39,847 nucleotides of DNA, taken from positions 3,899 to 43,745 of the forward strand of contig DJOW01000016.1 of NCBI GenBank assembly GCA_002437305.1. The letters are read 5' to 3'. The stretch comes from Bacteroidales bacterium UBA6428 (lineage in GTDB: Bacteria; Bacteroidota; Bacteroidia; Bacteroidales; UBA932). Shown here one piece after another: positions 31,965 to 39,820 of this stretch (the first letter of the stretch is position 1; every line of letters starts with the position of its first letter). The translations under genes and the position numbers were made by a program. A model generated the notes under the pieces. That model had not been told where the DNA came from, searched no databases, and saw only the letters and a program-made list of their open reading frames with translations.

Positions 31965-32068
31965 CTGGATTCTGGACACCGGACCCTGGCACTGACCCAG
32001 GCTCTGGACTCTGGCACTGGACTCAGGCACTGGACTCTGGCTTTGGATCCTGGCACTGGATCCTCTCT
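31965..32068 (+). repeat. Degenerate 13-bp tandem array, about 8 units
   Basis: Units of consensus CTGGACTCTGGCA run from 31965 to 32068. The five clearest are 32004-32016, 32017-32029, 32030-32042, 32043-32055 and 32056-32068; three looser ones precede them, one of 12 bp. Thirteen is not a multiple of three, so it is not a coding repeat. Confidence 0.75.
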
Positions 32069-32575
32069 ATGGACACTCGCTTCCATTCTCGCTTCCTCTA
32101 CTCTAATTCTCTCTAATATAATCTGTTATTTTATAGGCTGCTACTCTCTCTACTTTTCTCGGCCTAGCCTCTCTTGAATTGATTTTGTCAATGTGCCTTG
32201 TTTTAGCAAGTGCAAAGTAGGGTAAAAATGTGGCAGTGTAGCGTAACTATCATTCAGTGAATATTTTAGCCTGTGCCCTTGCGCCTTTTTGCTCTAAAGA
32301 AGATGCTTTATTTAGCTGAAAATCAACATGTTATCTTTCGCGGACTTCTGATGCCGAGCGAGTAGTAGCAAAACGTTTGTGATCACCCATAGTTCTTCCG
32401 CCCCCAAGGTGTGCGAAAGCATTCACACCTGGAGCCGCAAAACATTGCTTGACCGTCAATTGGATTTTTAGGAGTGATGGGGAACAACTGCTTGGCGGTT
32501 CGCTTTCAGGCGCTTTTCGGTGCATTGGTTTGATGCGTTTGTATTCGTGACTATGAAAAAAAGTTTGCGAAACTA
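32069..32575. other. Spacer upstream of the left poly-G cassette
   Basis: Pyrimidine-rich to about 32170, then mixed sequence. A 7-bp hairpin AGGTGTG/CACACCT lies at 32407-32430. CTTGGCGGTT and TTCAGGCGCTTTTC (32491-32518) recur in the same order at 9445-9494. A 64-codon frame on the minus strand (32331-32525) has no signal I trust. No RNA gene or full ORF is seen. Confidence 0.45.
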
Positions 32576-32607
32576 TTGTTTTTTTCGTATGGGGGGGGGT
32601 AAATTTG
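32576..32607 (+). promoter_or_regulatory. Promoter with a G9 tract in the spacer (left cassette)
   Basis: TTG at 32576-32578, then a 21-nt spacer made of T7, CGTAT and G9 (32591-32599), then the -7 box TAAATTTG at 32600-32607. TTG-N19-21-TAnnTTTG is the Bacteroidota promoter layout. Any change in G number changes the spacer, so promoter strength should depend on tract length. The predicted start is near 32614, leaving a leader of about 118 nt whose sequence is partly conserved in the right-hand cassette. Confidence 0.7.
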
Positions 32608-32731
32608 CAGTCGTTTTTGAAAAGCGAATAGTCAGCCTGCGACTGTGACGGACAATTTAGGAGTATTCAAACTGCAAAATCCTTGGCGTGGCGAATGCTG
32701 TTGAACCTTAACAATAATAAATCATAACATT

Positions 32732-32874
32732 ATGAAAAAAAAGAATTAGTGCCCTATGTCGCTCCTTGCGTACAATTCTACAACGTGGAGTTTGAGAGCG
32801 TTCTGTGTGATTCTGGTGTCAGTGACAGTTCGGCTGATGATCCTGAAGATTATACTTACGGTGGAGCCCTTTAA
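32732..32874 (+). pseudogene. Small peptide gene, out of frame at an A8 tract (left cassette)
   Basis: ATG at 32732 is followed by A8 (32735-32742), and the reading frame stops after five codons. From TAT at 32755 a second frame reads YVAPCVQFYNVEFESVLCD and runs to TAA at 32872-32874, closely matching the intact peptide on the minus strand at 39555-39701. One extra A (A9) would join them into a 47-residue peptide starting MKKKELVPYVAPC. So this is a broken copy, a second on/off switch, a case of ribosomal or polymerase slippage, or a sequencing error at a homopolymer. The lipoprotein gene starts 9 nt after its stop. Confidence 0.7.
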
Positions 32875-32883
32875 TTTGAGATC

Positions 32884-33735
32884 ATGAAGAGAATAGTTTT
32901 ATTGCTTGCCTCGGCATTAAGCCTGACAGCCTGCGACAAATCTGAGATTCCTGTAGCCAATGGTAGTCTTTCGGCCAACGCTACAATAGATGTCAAGACC
33001 AAGGTGGACTATACCGATTACGGAGCGGGGAAAGGGGTCAAAGTGGATTGGTCTGATACTGAATCCTTCAAGGCTTATTATGAAGGTTCATCTGAACCAT
33101 TGATCTTCTCCAACTCAAAGGCCGGGACTTCGTTCATCGCCAAGAATGTTCCTGCCGGAGTTGGCTCAGAGACAAAGTTCCGAGGGCTGTATGGCGAAAA
33201 AGCTTCGCTGGATTCCGATGGTAAAATCAAGATTGATTTCACTGAACAGGACGGCACGTTGGCTGGTCTTTCCGCGTTTGATGTAATGACTGCCGATTCT
33301 GAACTTAAGAACGATCTGCTCTCTTTTGCCTTTAAGCACAATTGCGCCATACTAAGGCTCGAATGCGTGAATCATACTATCGCAAAGGTGGGCAAGATCA
33401 AACTTTCTTTTCATAATGTAAAGATCAGCGAGGATTTTTCTGAAACAGGCTTCACGTCAGGTGAAGCTTTTCTCACTCTTAAGTTTAATCTGAAGACCTC
33501 GGTCGCGGAAGGAAGTCCCGAGTATGGCAAGGGACTCACGGATACCCGCTACGCCATCGTTCCGGCCATGTCTTACCAAGAGGCAAGTGTAGGCCTTCCG
33601 ATATCTGATTCTAAGGCCTTTGAGAGGACCATTGAACTCTCCAGCAGCAAAAGCATAGAAGCCGGAAAGGTTTATGACGTCAAGTGCGAGGCCGGTTTGG
33701 AAGAAGATGAAGGTGGCGGATTCTGGGGTGACTGA
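32884..33735 (+). CDS. Fimbrillin-like (Mfa-like) lipoprotein, left copy
   Basis: 283-residue surface lipoprotein; MKRIVLLLASALSLTAC gives Cys17 as lipid anchor. The body resembles the Mfa-like/fimbrillin beta-sandwich family: TKVDYTDYGAGKGVKVDWSD, then FKAYYEG, GLSAFDVMTAD and LLSFAFKHNCAILRLE, the family's typical strand before the second domain. FAIVPAMSY-like RYAIVPAMSYQ occurs near residue 230. The C-terminus is acidic and glycine-rich (EEDEGGGFWGD). The N-terminal half is roughly 85% identical to the minus-strand copy at 38670-39545 while the C-terminal half has diverged. It is the only intact gene of the left cassette; the GH92 gene ends 65 nt later in the opposite direction. Confidence 0.75.
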   Translation: MKRIVLLLASALSLTACDKSEIPVANGSLSANATIDVKTKVDYTDYGAGKGVKVDWSDTESFKAYYEGSSEPLIFSNSKAGTSFIAKNVPAGVGSETKFRGLYGEKASLDSDGKIKIDFTEQDGTLAGLSAFDVMTADSELKNDLLSFAFKHNCAILRLECVNHTIAKVGKIKLSFHNVKISEDFSETGFTSGEAFLTLKFNLKTSVAEGSPEYGKGLTDTRYAIVPAMSYQEASVGLPISDSKAFERTIELSSSKSIEAGKVYDVKCEAGLEEDEGGGFWGD

Positions 33736-33800
33736 TCCCAGGCAGTTGAATCAAGAACCGATGCCATTCTAAGCAATCGACATCTTTGCGGACACTGGAC

Positions 33801-36179
33801 CTATCGCTCATTGGGCTTGGCGAGGTTGCCTAGCTTGTCTAAGTGACCGGCCGGCAGTCTGAAACCGTTTTTGATTGGCTTGCTGGACATCACGAAATGA
33901 AGCTTCGCCCCGTCCTTGATGTCGGAATAACGGACAACGGGAGAGTCGAGGCGCTTGCCGTTCAGGTAAGCGGCCTTCACGTAGACAGCCTCCTTGCCCC
34001 AGCCATCTGTCGTCATCTCCAGCGTGCCGCCGTCAGATAGCTTGACTTTCAGCCCTTTGACGCATGGAGAGCCGATATAATATTCATCAGACCCGGGACA
34101 GAACGGGTAGAAACCAAGGCAATTGAATATGTACCATGCGGACATCTGGCCGCAGTCATCGTTGCCGCTCAGCGAGCCAGGCTCGTTGCCGTAGAAGTTG
34201 CCGGCCACGTAGCGCACCCATTTCTGGCACTTCCAAGGCTGGCCGAACCAATCGTAGAGGTAGGTGACGTGGTGGCAAGGCTCGTTGCCGTGCCAGTAGC
34301 CTCCGATGCGGCCCCAGATGTCGTGCGCTCCGGGAATATCCTCGGGCAGTTCAATGGTGAACAAGCTGTCCAGGCGGTTCAGCAGCAGCTCCCTGCCGGC
34401 TCTCTCGACATAGCCTCTGAAATCGTGCGGCACCGTCCACGTGTACTGCATCGTGAACCCTTCCGTGATGTCGCCCCAGCCGTGGACCGAGTTCGGTCCC
34501 TGGTAGGCGATCGGGGCGAACGGGTCGCGCCAATTGCCCTTGGAATCCTTTCCGCGCATGTAACCGGTCTCCGGGTCGATGAGATTCCGGTAGTTCATCG
34601 AGCGGTCCAGGAAGAATTTGTAGTCCTCCTTGTGGCCGAGAAGTTTGGCCGCCTGGGCTATGCACCAATCATCGTAGGCATATTCAAGAGTCTTTGAGAC
34701 AGACTCCTTCTCCTTGTCGAAAGGGACGTAGCCGAGGGTGGTATATTCAGGGATGCAGTCGTAGTGAGGGTTCGTGGCGGTGGTCTTCATCGCCTGGAAC
34801 GCGCGCTCGTAGTCGAAACCCTGCACGCCCTTAAGCATCATATCCGCCAGCACCGAGCAGGCGTGGTAACCGATCATGCACCATGTCTCGCCACCGTAGA
34901 ACGACCAGATCGGGAGCATCTTCTCCGTGCTCTTGTCGAAGTGCGCGAGCATCGAGTTGGCGATGTCGGCCTGAAGCGGCTTGTTGACGAGGTTGAGAAG
35001 CGGGTGGAAGGCCCTGTAAGTGTCCCAAAGCGAAAACGTCGTGACGTTTTTGAAGCCATCGGACCTTCCGATGGTCCCGTCGTGCTCACGGAAACGTCCG
35101 TCGGCGTCCTCGAATAGGAACGGATGCAGGGCTGTTCGGTAGACACTGGTGTAGAAAGTCTCTCTTAGAACCTTGTCGTCGGAATCCAGCTCGTACTTGC
35201 CGAGTTCCTTTTCCCAAAGATCCTCAGCCTCGGCCCTCACAGCGGTGAAGTCCTTTCCATCCAATTCTTTAAGGTTGTTCAGCGCTCCGTCAGTCCCGAC
35301 AGCCGACACGGCGACATCCACGAATATGCTCTCGTCCGCTTCAGTCTTGAACCTTACGACCGCCTTCAGTTTCTGCCCCCAGGCCTCAAGCGAGCTGCGG
35401 AAACGCTTGGTGTTGTAGATGACCGGCTCCCCGTTCTGGAATATGTTGAACTCCTCGATAGGCTTTGAGAACCGGGCCACAAAATAGACGTAACGCCCCG
35501 GGTTCCAGCCGTTCACTATCTTGCTTCCGATGATCGTGCGATCGTCCAGCAGACGTACCGTTGACCAAAGGCAAGCCCATTTGAGGGTGTGGTCGAGGTC
35601 GATCATGACAAAGGCGCTGTCGGATTGCGGGAACGTGAACTTGAATATTCCGCTCCTCTGCGCAGCCGTCATCTCGGCCTTGACCCCATAGTCCTTAAGG
35701 ATTACTCCGTAGTAGCCCGGCTTGCCCCATTCCTGAGAGTGGTCGTACTTGGAAGGCTCCATTTTTGATCCGATTCCCGGCAGGAAAAGGAAATCGCCCA
35801 TGTCCGGGATTCCGGTTCCGCTTAAGTGCGTGAGACTGAAGCCTTGAATGAACGGCTTGGAGTACTTGTACCCAGCCGCGCAGTCATAGTCCTTGTCGTC
35901 GCAGTCCGGGCTGATCTGGATTCCCCCGAAAGGCACCTGCGGTCCAGGGTAAACATTTCCGAAGCCGTCAGTGCCCACGAACACATTCACATCATCGACC
36001 AATCTCTTTCCGACAGGTGAGCTTTGTCGGACCGATGCCGTCACTTCGACATGTTTAGCAGCCGTTCCGTTGCGGCCGCTGGACTTGTCGAGGAACTCGT
36101 TGCCGTAGGCATAGACCGAAAACCCGCATAGCAGAGCCAGGCCTAATGATATACTGCGAATATACATAACAACATTCAT
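33801..36179 (-). CDS. GH92 exo-alpha-mannosidase, secreted
   Basis: Calcium-dependent inverting alpha-mannosidase that trims mannose from N-glycans or yeast mannan. The 792-residue product has a signal peptide (MYIRSISLGLALLCGFSVYAYG; Met1 or Met5 may be the start). Family motifs occur in order: FVGTDGFGNVYPG (67-79), LTHLSGTG (116-123), FSLWDTYRAFHPL (382-394), WGDITEGFTMQYTW with general acid Glu573, HGNEPCHH (630-637), and GNDDCGQMSAWYIF with base candidates Asp674/Asp675. It sits between the two inverted lipoprotein cassettes with its own -7 box. Mannose released here could be used through the ROK/manA pair at 5648-7833. Confidence 0.95.
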   Translation of the reverse strand: MNVVMYIRSISLGLALLCGFSVYAYGNEFLDKSSGRNGTAAKHVEVTASVRQSSPVGKRLVDDVNVFVGTDGFGNVYPGPQVPFGGIQISPDCDDKDYDCAAGYKYSKPFIQGFSLTHLSGTGIPDMGDFLFLPGIGSKMEPSKYDHSQEWGKPGYYGVILKDYGVKAEMTAAQRSGIFKFTFPQSDSAFVMIDLDHTLKWACLWSTVRLLDDRTIIGSKIVNGWNPGRYVYFVARFSKPIEEFNIFQNGEPVIYNTKRFRSSLEAWGQKLKAVVRFKTEADESIFVDVAVSAVGTDGALNNLKELDGKDFTAVRAEAEDLWEKELGKYELDSDDKVLRETFYTSVYRTALHPFLFEDADGRFREHDGTIGRSDGFKNVTTFSLWDTYRAFHPLLNLVNKPLQADIANSMLAHFDKSTEKMLPIWSFYGGETWCMIGYHACSVLADMMLKGVQGFDYERAFQAMKTTATNPHYDCIPEYTTLGYVPFDKEKESVSKTLEYAYDDWCIAQAAKLLGHKEDYKFFLDRSMNYRNLIDPETGYMRGKDSKGNWRDPFAPIAYQGPNSVHGWGDITEGFTMQYTWTVPHDFRGYVERAGRELLLNRLDSLFTIELPEDIPGAHDIWGRIGGYWHGNEPCHHVTYLYDWFGQPWKCQKWVRYVAGNFYGNEPGSLSGNDDCGQMSAWYIFNCLGFYPFCPGSDEYYIGSPCVKGLKVKLSDGGTLEMTTDGWGKEAVYVKAAYLNGKRLDSPVVRYSDIKDGAKLHFVMSSKPIKNGFRLPAGHLDKLGNLAKPNER

Positions 36180-36192
36180 TTTCGATTTCCTC

Positions 36193-36200
36193 CAAAGTTA
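36193..36200 (-). promoter_or_regulatory. -7 box (TAACTTTG) for the GH92 gene
   Basis: On the minus strand TAACTTTG fits TAnnTTTG, 13 nt before the start codon at 36179. The nearest TTG upstream is 24 nt away, slightly too far. The leader would be very short unless translation starts at the second ATG (Met5). Confidence 0.45.
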
Positions 36201-36237
36201 CCTAATATTTCTGTAAGTAACATTCAAAAATCATCTT

Positions 36238-36261
36238 GCTGTGCCTGTCGCTGTGCCTGTC
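36238..36261. repeat. 12-bp perfect tandem duplication
   Basis: GCTGTGCCTGTC occurs at 36238-36249 and again at 36250-36261, upstream of the GH92 promoter. It is similar in style to the tandem duplications at 7818 and 14298. Confidence 0.85.
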
Positions 36262-36304
36262 GGTTCCGCCGTCCCCCATTGAAAGTTTCTCGTGATGGGT
36301 AAAA

Positions 36305-36402
36305 GCTTTATATTCAAAGAAATAAGGCATTCCCTTTGGCTGTAATCGGCCAAAGGGAATAGTTTATCTATTTGATAATTAGTGCTTTGGCTGCCACAAG
36401 CC
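36305..36402. repeat. Hairpin repeat element, copy 2
   Basis: ATTCCCTTTGGC (36329-36340) pairs perfectly with GCCAAAGGGAAT (36349-36360) around an 8-nt loop, followed by TTGATAAT and a GCCAC-containing tail. It matches the layout of 14436-14533 while the stem bases differ. It lies in the 371-nt gap 36180-36550, which also holds the 12-bp duplication and the terminator but no gene. Confidence 0.65.
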
Positions 36403-36476
36403 TTTGCGGATACTTCGAGCAGGAGAAGGTACGGCTGTCTACAACCATTACCCTGCTCAATGTGTCCGCTAAATTA

Positions 36477-36511
36477 CCAAGCCCTGTCATGATTCCTTTA
36501 TCAGGGCTTGG
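36477..36511 (-). terminator. Hairpin downstream of the M64 gene
   Basis: CCAAGCCCTG (36477-36486) pairs perfectly with CAGGGCTTGG (36502-36511). On the minus strand it lies 40 nt after the M64 stop codon and is followed by TAATTTAG, a weak T tail. It probably ends the peptide-lipoprotein-M64 transcript. Confidence 0.55.
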
Positions 36512-36550
36512 CATTATTTGGCAGCGAGCAGTGCCGCGGAAGTTTTAAAT

Positions 36551-38662
36551 TTATTGTCTTAGACGAAGAATTGTGTCGCCATTGGCATTCCGGCTGTCCG
36601 AATCCTTGTCGGCCTCATAGAATCTGCCGTCTTTCCAATAACCAGACTTGAGGACTGGCGGGGCGAGCGGTTTCTTGGCAGACATGCTAGCCGGGGCTTC
36701 GAGGATGGATCTTGATTTGAGAGGAAGATTCAGCTTTTGCATGATCGTCTTGTCCCATTCCAGGAAAGCGCCAAGTTCTTCTTTCTCGCCCCAGATGTTT
36801 GAGGTCACTTCCCCTGAGAGCCTGCGGTATCTGTAGTAAATGGCCCGTCTGCTGATGGCATTGAATATTCCTGTGTTTTGGTTCATAATACTTTTGCTGC
36901 CGTCTTCGGTAGGTCTGCAGAAGCCGAATGGATAGGTCCTCCCGCCTTCGAAGATGCCGAGAGATTCGACATTTTCGGATTCGTAGCTGTTTGAGGTGCC
37001 GAAAAGGTCGTGCCAGTAGACATTGCTCTTGTCTGTAAGCGGATATTGGCCGCTCAACTGATCATACAAATCCTGGTCAATGTATTTGTCAACATTGCGG
37101 AACAGCCCGGCCTTGTGATACTCGTCCTGAGCGTCCAGAAGAGAAGTATTCATACTTGTGTTCCAAGAGTAGTAGTAGTACTCGTCGTCAAGTTTCCCGA
37201 ATCCGTGCCCGCAAATCTCATGGTGCATGAGTTCCACTCGTTCTTCCGGACTTGTGCCGAGGGCGCAGTAGGCGATGGCATTGGCCTGTCCGTAGTCTTG
37301 GCCGTTGTTTCTGTACCAGCTGTTGACGCAGGTGCCGGCCCGGCATTCCTGATTGGCCATCACCACGATGGTGGCATCTTTTATGCGTTCTTCGGCATCG
37401 CTCGTGAATGCTTTCAAGGCATATTCCCTTACCAAGTCGTCATCGCCTTCGATTCTTGTGGATTTTGCAGTGAACGTGGTCGAGAATTTGGTGATGTGGC
37501 CGGTGTTGACCGCTCCGTTGGCACCAGTGTTTGTGGCAAGGATCCGTTCCGGGGACGGGGCTTTGACATAGTAGACGTTGAACCCGTCTTTAAGTGTGGT
37601 GAACGGCTCGATGCTGAAGAACTCCTCGTATGCCTGCTTCATGATCTTCTCGTATGTGCCGTTGTCGAAGTCTTCCTTGATGAAGCCGTCTCCCATCAGC
37701 ACAAGGTCGAGTTTGCCTTTCCCCTCTTGGAGGGTGACAACTTCACCGTCCCAACCATAATTAGTGAAATCCCCGCTTCCGCGTACCCAGCCGGTCTGGA
37801 TTGTCAGGATGTGGCAGTACCCTCCGGACAGGGTTGTTTCTTCTGAAACCGGGATGTCAGAATGATAACGTACAACCCCGTTTTCTTCATTGCAATATAC
37901 GCTTACCCTGAGCTTGTCTCCTGAATGAAGGGTGACCGGGGCATTCGACATCATCATCCAAGCCTCGATGGAATTTTCCGAGTCGTATCCTTCCAGATCT
38001 ACTGAGAGCCGTGTCGCTTCGGTAGGATTTTGGTAATTATCACTTGTCGCATAACGGAAAGATTCGTTTACGACATTGTTAATATACAGCTTCCCCTCCC
38101 CGATTATCTCCATCTCGACTTTCATCGGGTGGTAGAATGTCATTCCGCTGAGGTTGAATTTCATACATGAAGACTGGTCCGCCCCGGCGAAACTGATTGT
38201 GCTGTAGTCTGAGACGGACGTGCGCATGCTGTGGTATGCACCGAGATGTGCCATCGGATCGCTCTTTCTCTGGACTTGGCCGGAATATTCGAACTTCGTG
38301 AACTGGGCAGTGCTTTTGATTTTCGTGCCTGGGTAGAAAATGCCGTAGACATCAGCTTCGGAGCCGACAGCCTCCTTCTGCTTGAATGTCGAGGTGCTGC
38401 CCCCCGGGTTTTCAACCTCATATTCCCCGGCATAAAAATATCTCCAGAGATCTGGGGTGACGGACACGATGTCTCCTTTGCTCCAGCGGGTCTTGAGCTG
38501 CTGGTCTTCGTAGGAATAGTCGGTCCTGGTCCTTTCTCCGAGAGTTATGGTGATGCGGTCAAGGTTGTTTTCAATAGTGTTCCCTATGTCGGGAGCAATC
38601 TCTTTCGCGCAGCCGCACAGCAATGCGATTGATATGATTGATAAGGTGATATGTCTTTTCAT
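36551..38662 (-). CDS. M64-family (IgA peptidase) metalloprotease with fimbrillin-like N-terminal domain, lipoprotein
   Basis: 703-residue predicted surface protease. Signal and lipobox are MKRHITLSIISIALLCGC (Cys18). Residues about 30-290 form a beta-rich region like the fimbrillin/Mfa-like proteins (TRTDYSYEDQQLKTRWSKGD, then FNLSGMTFYHPMKVEME). The catalytic domain follows: LDLVLMGDGFIKEDF (318-332), and the zinc motif HEICGHGFGKLDDEY with His481, Glu482 and His486 in the HExxGH arrangement. Characterised M64 enzymes cleave host immunoglobulin A; here this is inferred. The gene starts 7 nt after the fimbrillin-like lipoprotein gene, whose fold it shares, suggesting the two interact or share an anchor on the cell surface. 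It is the last gene of the poly-G-driven operon. Confidence 0.87.
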   Translation of the reverse strand: MKRHITLSIISIALLCGCAKEIAPDIGNTIENNLDRITITLGERTRTDYSYEDQQLKTRWSKGDIVSVTPDLWRYFYAGEYEVENPGGSTSTFKQKEAVGSEADVYGIFYPGTKIKSTAQFTKFEYSGQVQRKSDPMAHLGAYHSMRTSVSDYSTISFAGADQSSCMKFNLSGMTFYHPMKVEMEIIGEGKLYINNVVNESFRYATSDNYQNPTEATRLSVDLEGYDSENSIEAWMMMSNAPVTLHSGDKLRVSVYCNEENGVVRYHSDIPVSEETTLSGGYCHILTIQTGWVRGSGDFTNYGWDGEVVTLQEGKGKLDLVLMGDGFIKEDFDNGTYEKIMKQAYEEFFSIEPFTTLKDGFNVYYVKAPSPERILATNTGANGAVNTGHITKFSTTFTAKSTRIEGDDDLVREYALKAFTSDAEERIKDATIVVMANQECRAGTCVNSWYRNNGQDYGQANAIAYCALGTSPEERVELMHHEICGHGFGKLDDEYYYYSWNTSMNTSLLDAQDEYHKAGLFRNVDKYIDQDLYDQLSGQYPLTDKSNVYWHDLFGTSNSYESENVESLGIFEGGRTYPFGFCRPTEDGSKSIMNQNTGIFNAISRRAIYYRYRRLSGEVTSNIWGEKEELGAFLEWDKTIMQKLNLPLKSRSILEAPASMSAKKPLAPPVLKSGYWKDGRFYEADKDSDSRNANGDTILRLRQ

Positions 38663-38669
38663 GATAGTT

Positions 38670-39545
38670 CTATTTGTTGGATTGAGGTGTCAAGATAGGT
38701 TTGCCGTTGTCAAGTCCGTTAGATGGAGCTTTCTGCGTGACTGTGACATCATAGACCTTTCCGGCCTGTATGCTCCGGCCGTTTTCAAGATGGATCTCCC
38801 TATCAAAAACTTCATTAGAGGTACTGGTGGCAGGAGTGCTCGACTGGGCGCCAGAATAAGACATGGCCGGAACGATCGCGAAGCGATACTTTTCTTTTTC
38901 CTGAACGGAATTCACATTGGCAACCGGAGCCGTTAGCTTAAATTCAAGTGTAAGATAATCTCCATCATTAATAATTCCCGTTTCGGAAAATTCATCGCTT
39001 ATCCTCGCATTAAAGAATTTAAGCCTGACCTTTCCGATCTCTGTTTCATAATGATTCTCACATTTGAGCCGAAGCACAGCACATTTGTGCTTAAAGGCAA
39101 AAGAGAGCAGATCGTCCTTAAGTTCAGAATCGGCAGTCATTACATCAAACGCGGAAAGACCAGCCAACGTGCCGCCCTGTTCAGTGAAATCAATCTTGAT
39201 TTTACCATTGGAGTCCAGCGAAGCTTTTTCGCCATACAGCCCACTGAACTTTGTCTCTGAGCCAACTTCGGCAGGGACATTCTTGGCGATGAACGAAGTC
39301 CCGGCCTCTGACTTGGAGAAGATCAATGAGTCATTCAAATCTTCTCCATAATAAGCCTTGAAGGATTCAGTATCAGACCAATCCACTTTGACCCCTTTCC
39401 CCGCTCCGTTATCGGTATAGTCCACCTTGGTCCTGACATCTATTGTGGCCTTGGCGGAAAGGCTGCCATTGGCTACAGGAATCTCTGATTTGCCGCAGGC
39501 TGTCAGGCTTAATGCCGTAGCAAGCAAAAAAACTATTCTCTTCAT
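38670..39545 (-). CDS. Fimbrillin-like (Mfa-like) lipoprotein, right copy
   Basis: 291-residue paralogue of the plus-strand lipoprotein at 32884-33735, with lipid anchor Cys17 (MKRIVFLLATALSLTAC). Residues 1 to about 160 are nearly the same in both (SEIPVANGSLSAKATIDVRT, GLSAFDVMTADSEL). After about 170 they part: this copy ends in SNGLDNGKPILTPQSNK. It is flanked by the small peptide gene (9 nt upstream) and the M64 gene (7 nt downstream), making a three-gene operon. By position it could be an adaptor, adhesin or regulator of the protease; no function is proven. Confidence 0.75.
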   Translation of the reverse strand: MKRIVFLLATALSLTACGKSEIPVANGSLSAKATIDVRTKVDYTDNGAGKGVKVDWSDTESFKAYYGEDLNDSLIFSKSEAGTSFIAKNVPAEVGSETKFSGLYGEKASLDSNGKIKIDFTEQGGTLAGLSAFDVMTADSELKDDLLSFAFKHKCAVLRLKCENHYETEIGKVRLKFFNARISDEFSETGIINDGDYLTLEFKLTAPVANVNSVQEKEKYRFAIVPAMSYSGAQSSTPATSTSNEVFDREIHLENGRSIQAGKVYDVTVTQKAPSNGLDNGKPILTPQSNK

Positions 39546-39554
39546 GATCTCAAA

Positions 39555-39701
39555 TTAAAAGATACCATCGAACTCATAATCATCAGGATAACCACCATTT
39601 GAATAAGTTTCCCTATTTGAAGGATCACACAGAACGCTCTCAATTTCCACGTTGTAGAATTGTACGCAAGGAGCGACATAAGTCTTTAAATCTTTTTTCA
39701 T
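39555..39701 (-). CDS. Small peptide of the Y-x-x-P type (right cassette, intact)
   Basis: 48-residue peptide, ATG at 39701-39699, stop TAA at 39557-39555. It begins MKKDLKTYVAPCVQFYNVEI, continues with ESVLCD, and ends in a Tyr/Asp/Gly-rich tail (GGYPDDYEFDGIF). No signal peptide. Short proteins with a lysine start, a YxAP core, an E-x-x-L-C step and a variable acidic or glycine-rich tail are frequent in Bacteroidales beside fimbrillin-like genes. The split into a conserved front and variable tail looks like a leader and core, but no modifying enzyme lies in the window. It is the first gene of the operon. Confidence 0.7.
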   Translation of the reverse strand: MKKDLKTYVAPCVQFYNVEIESVLCDPSNRETYSNGGYPDDYEFDGIF

Positions 39702-39820
39702 AACGTTATGATTTTTTTGTTTTAAGGTTCAACAGTATCCGCCACGCTAATGATTTTGCTTGAATAGTCCTCAATACCCGTCACAGTCGTAGGCCGGCAT
39801 TTCGCATGCATGTCTCTTTG

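Noticed and set aside
32331..32525. 64-codon frame on the minus strand upstream of the left poly-G promoter
   Set aside because: No leader, no conserved motif and no promoter; I could not match it to a transposase or other family.
37010..37846. 278-codon frame on the plus strand
   Set aside because: Antisense shadow of the M64 protease gene, with no recognisable domain.
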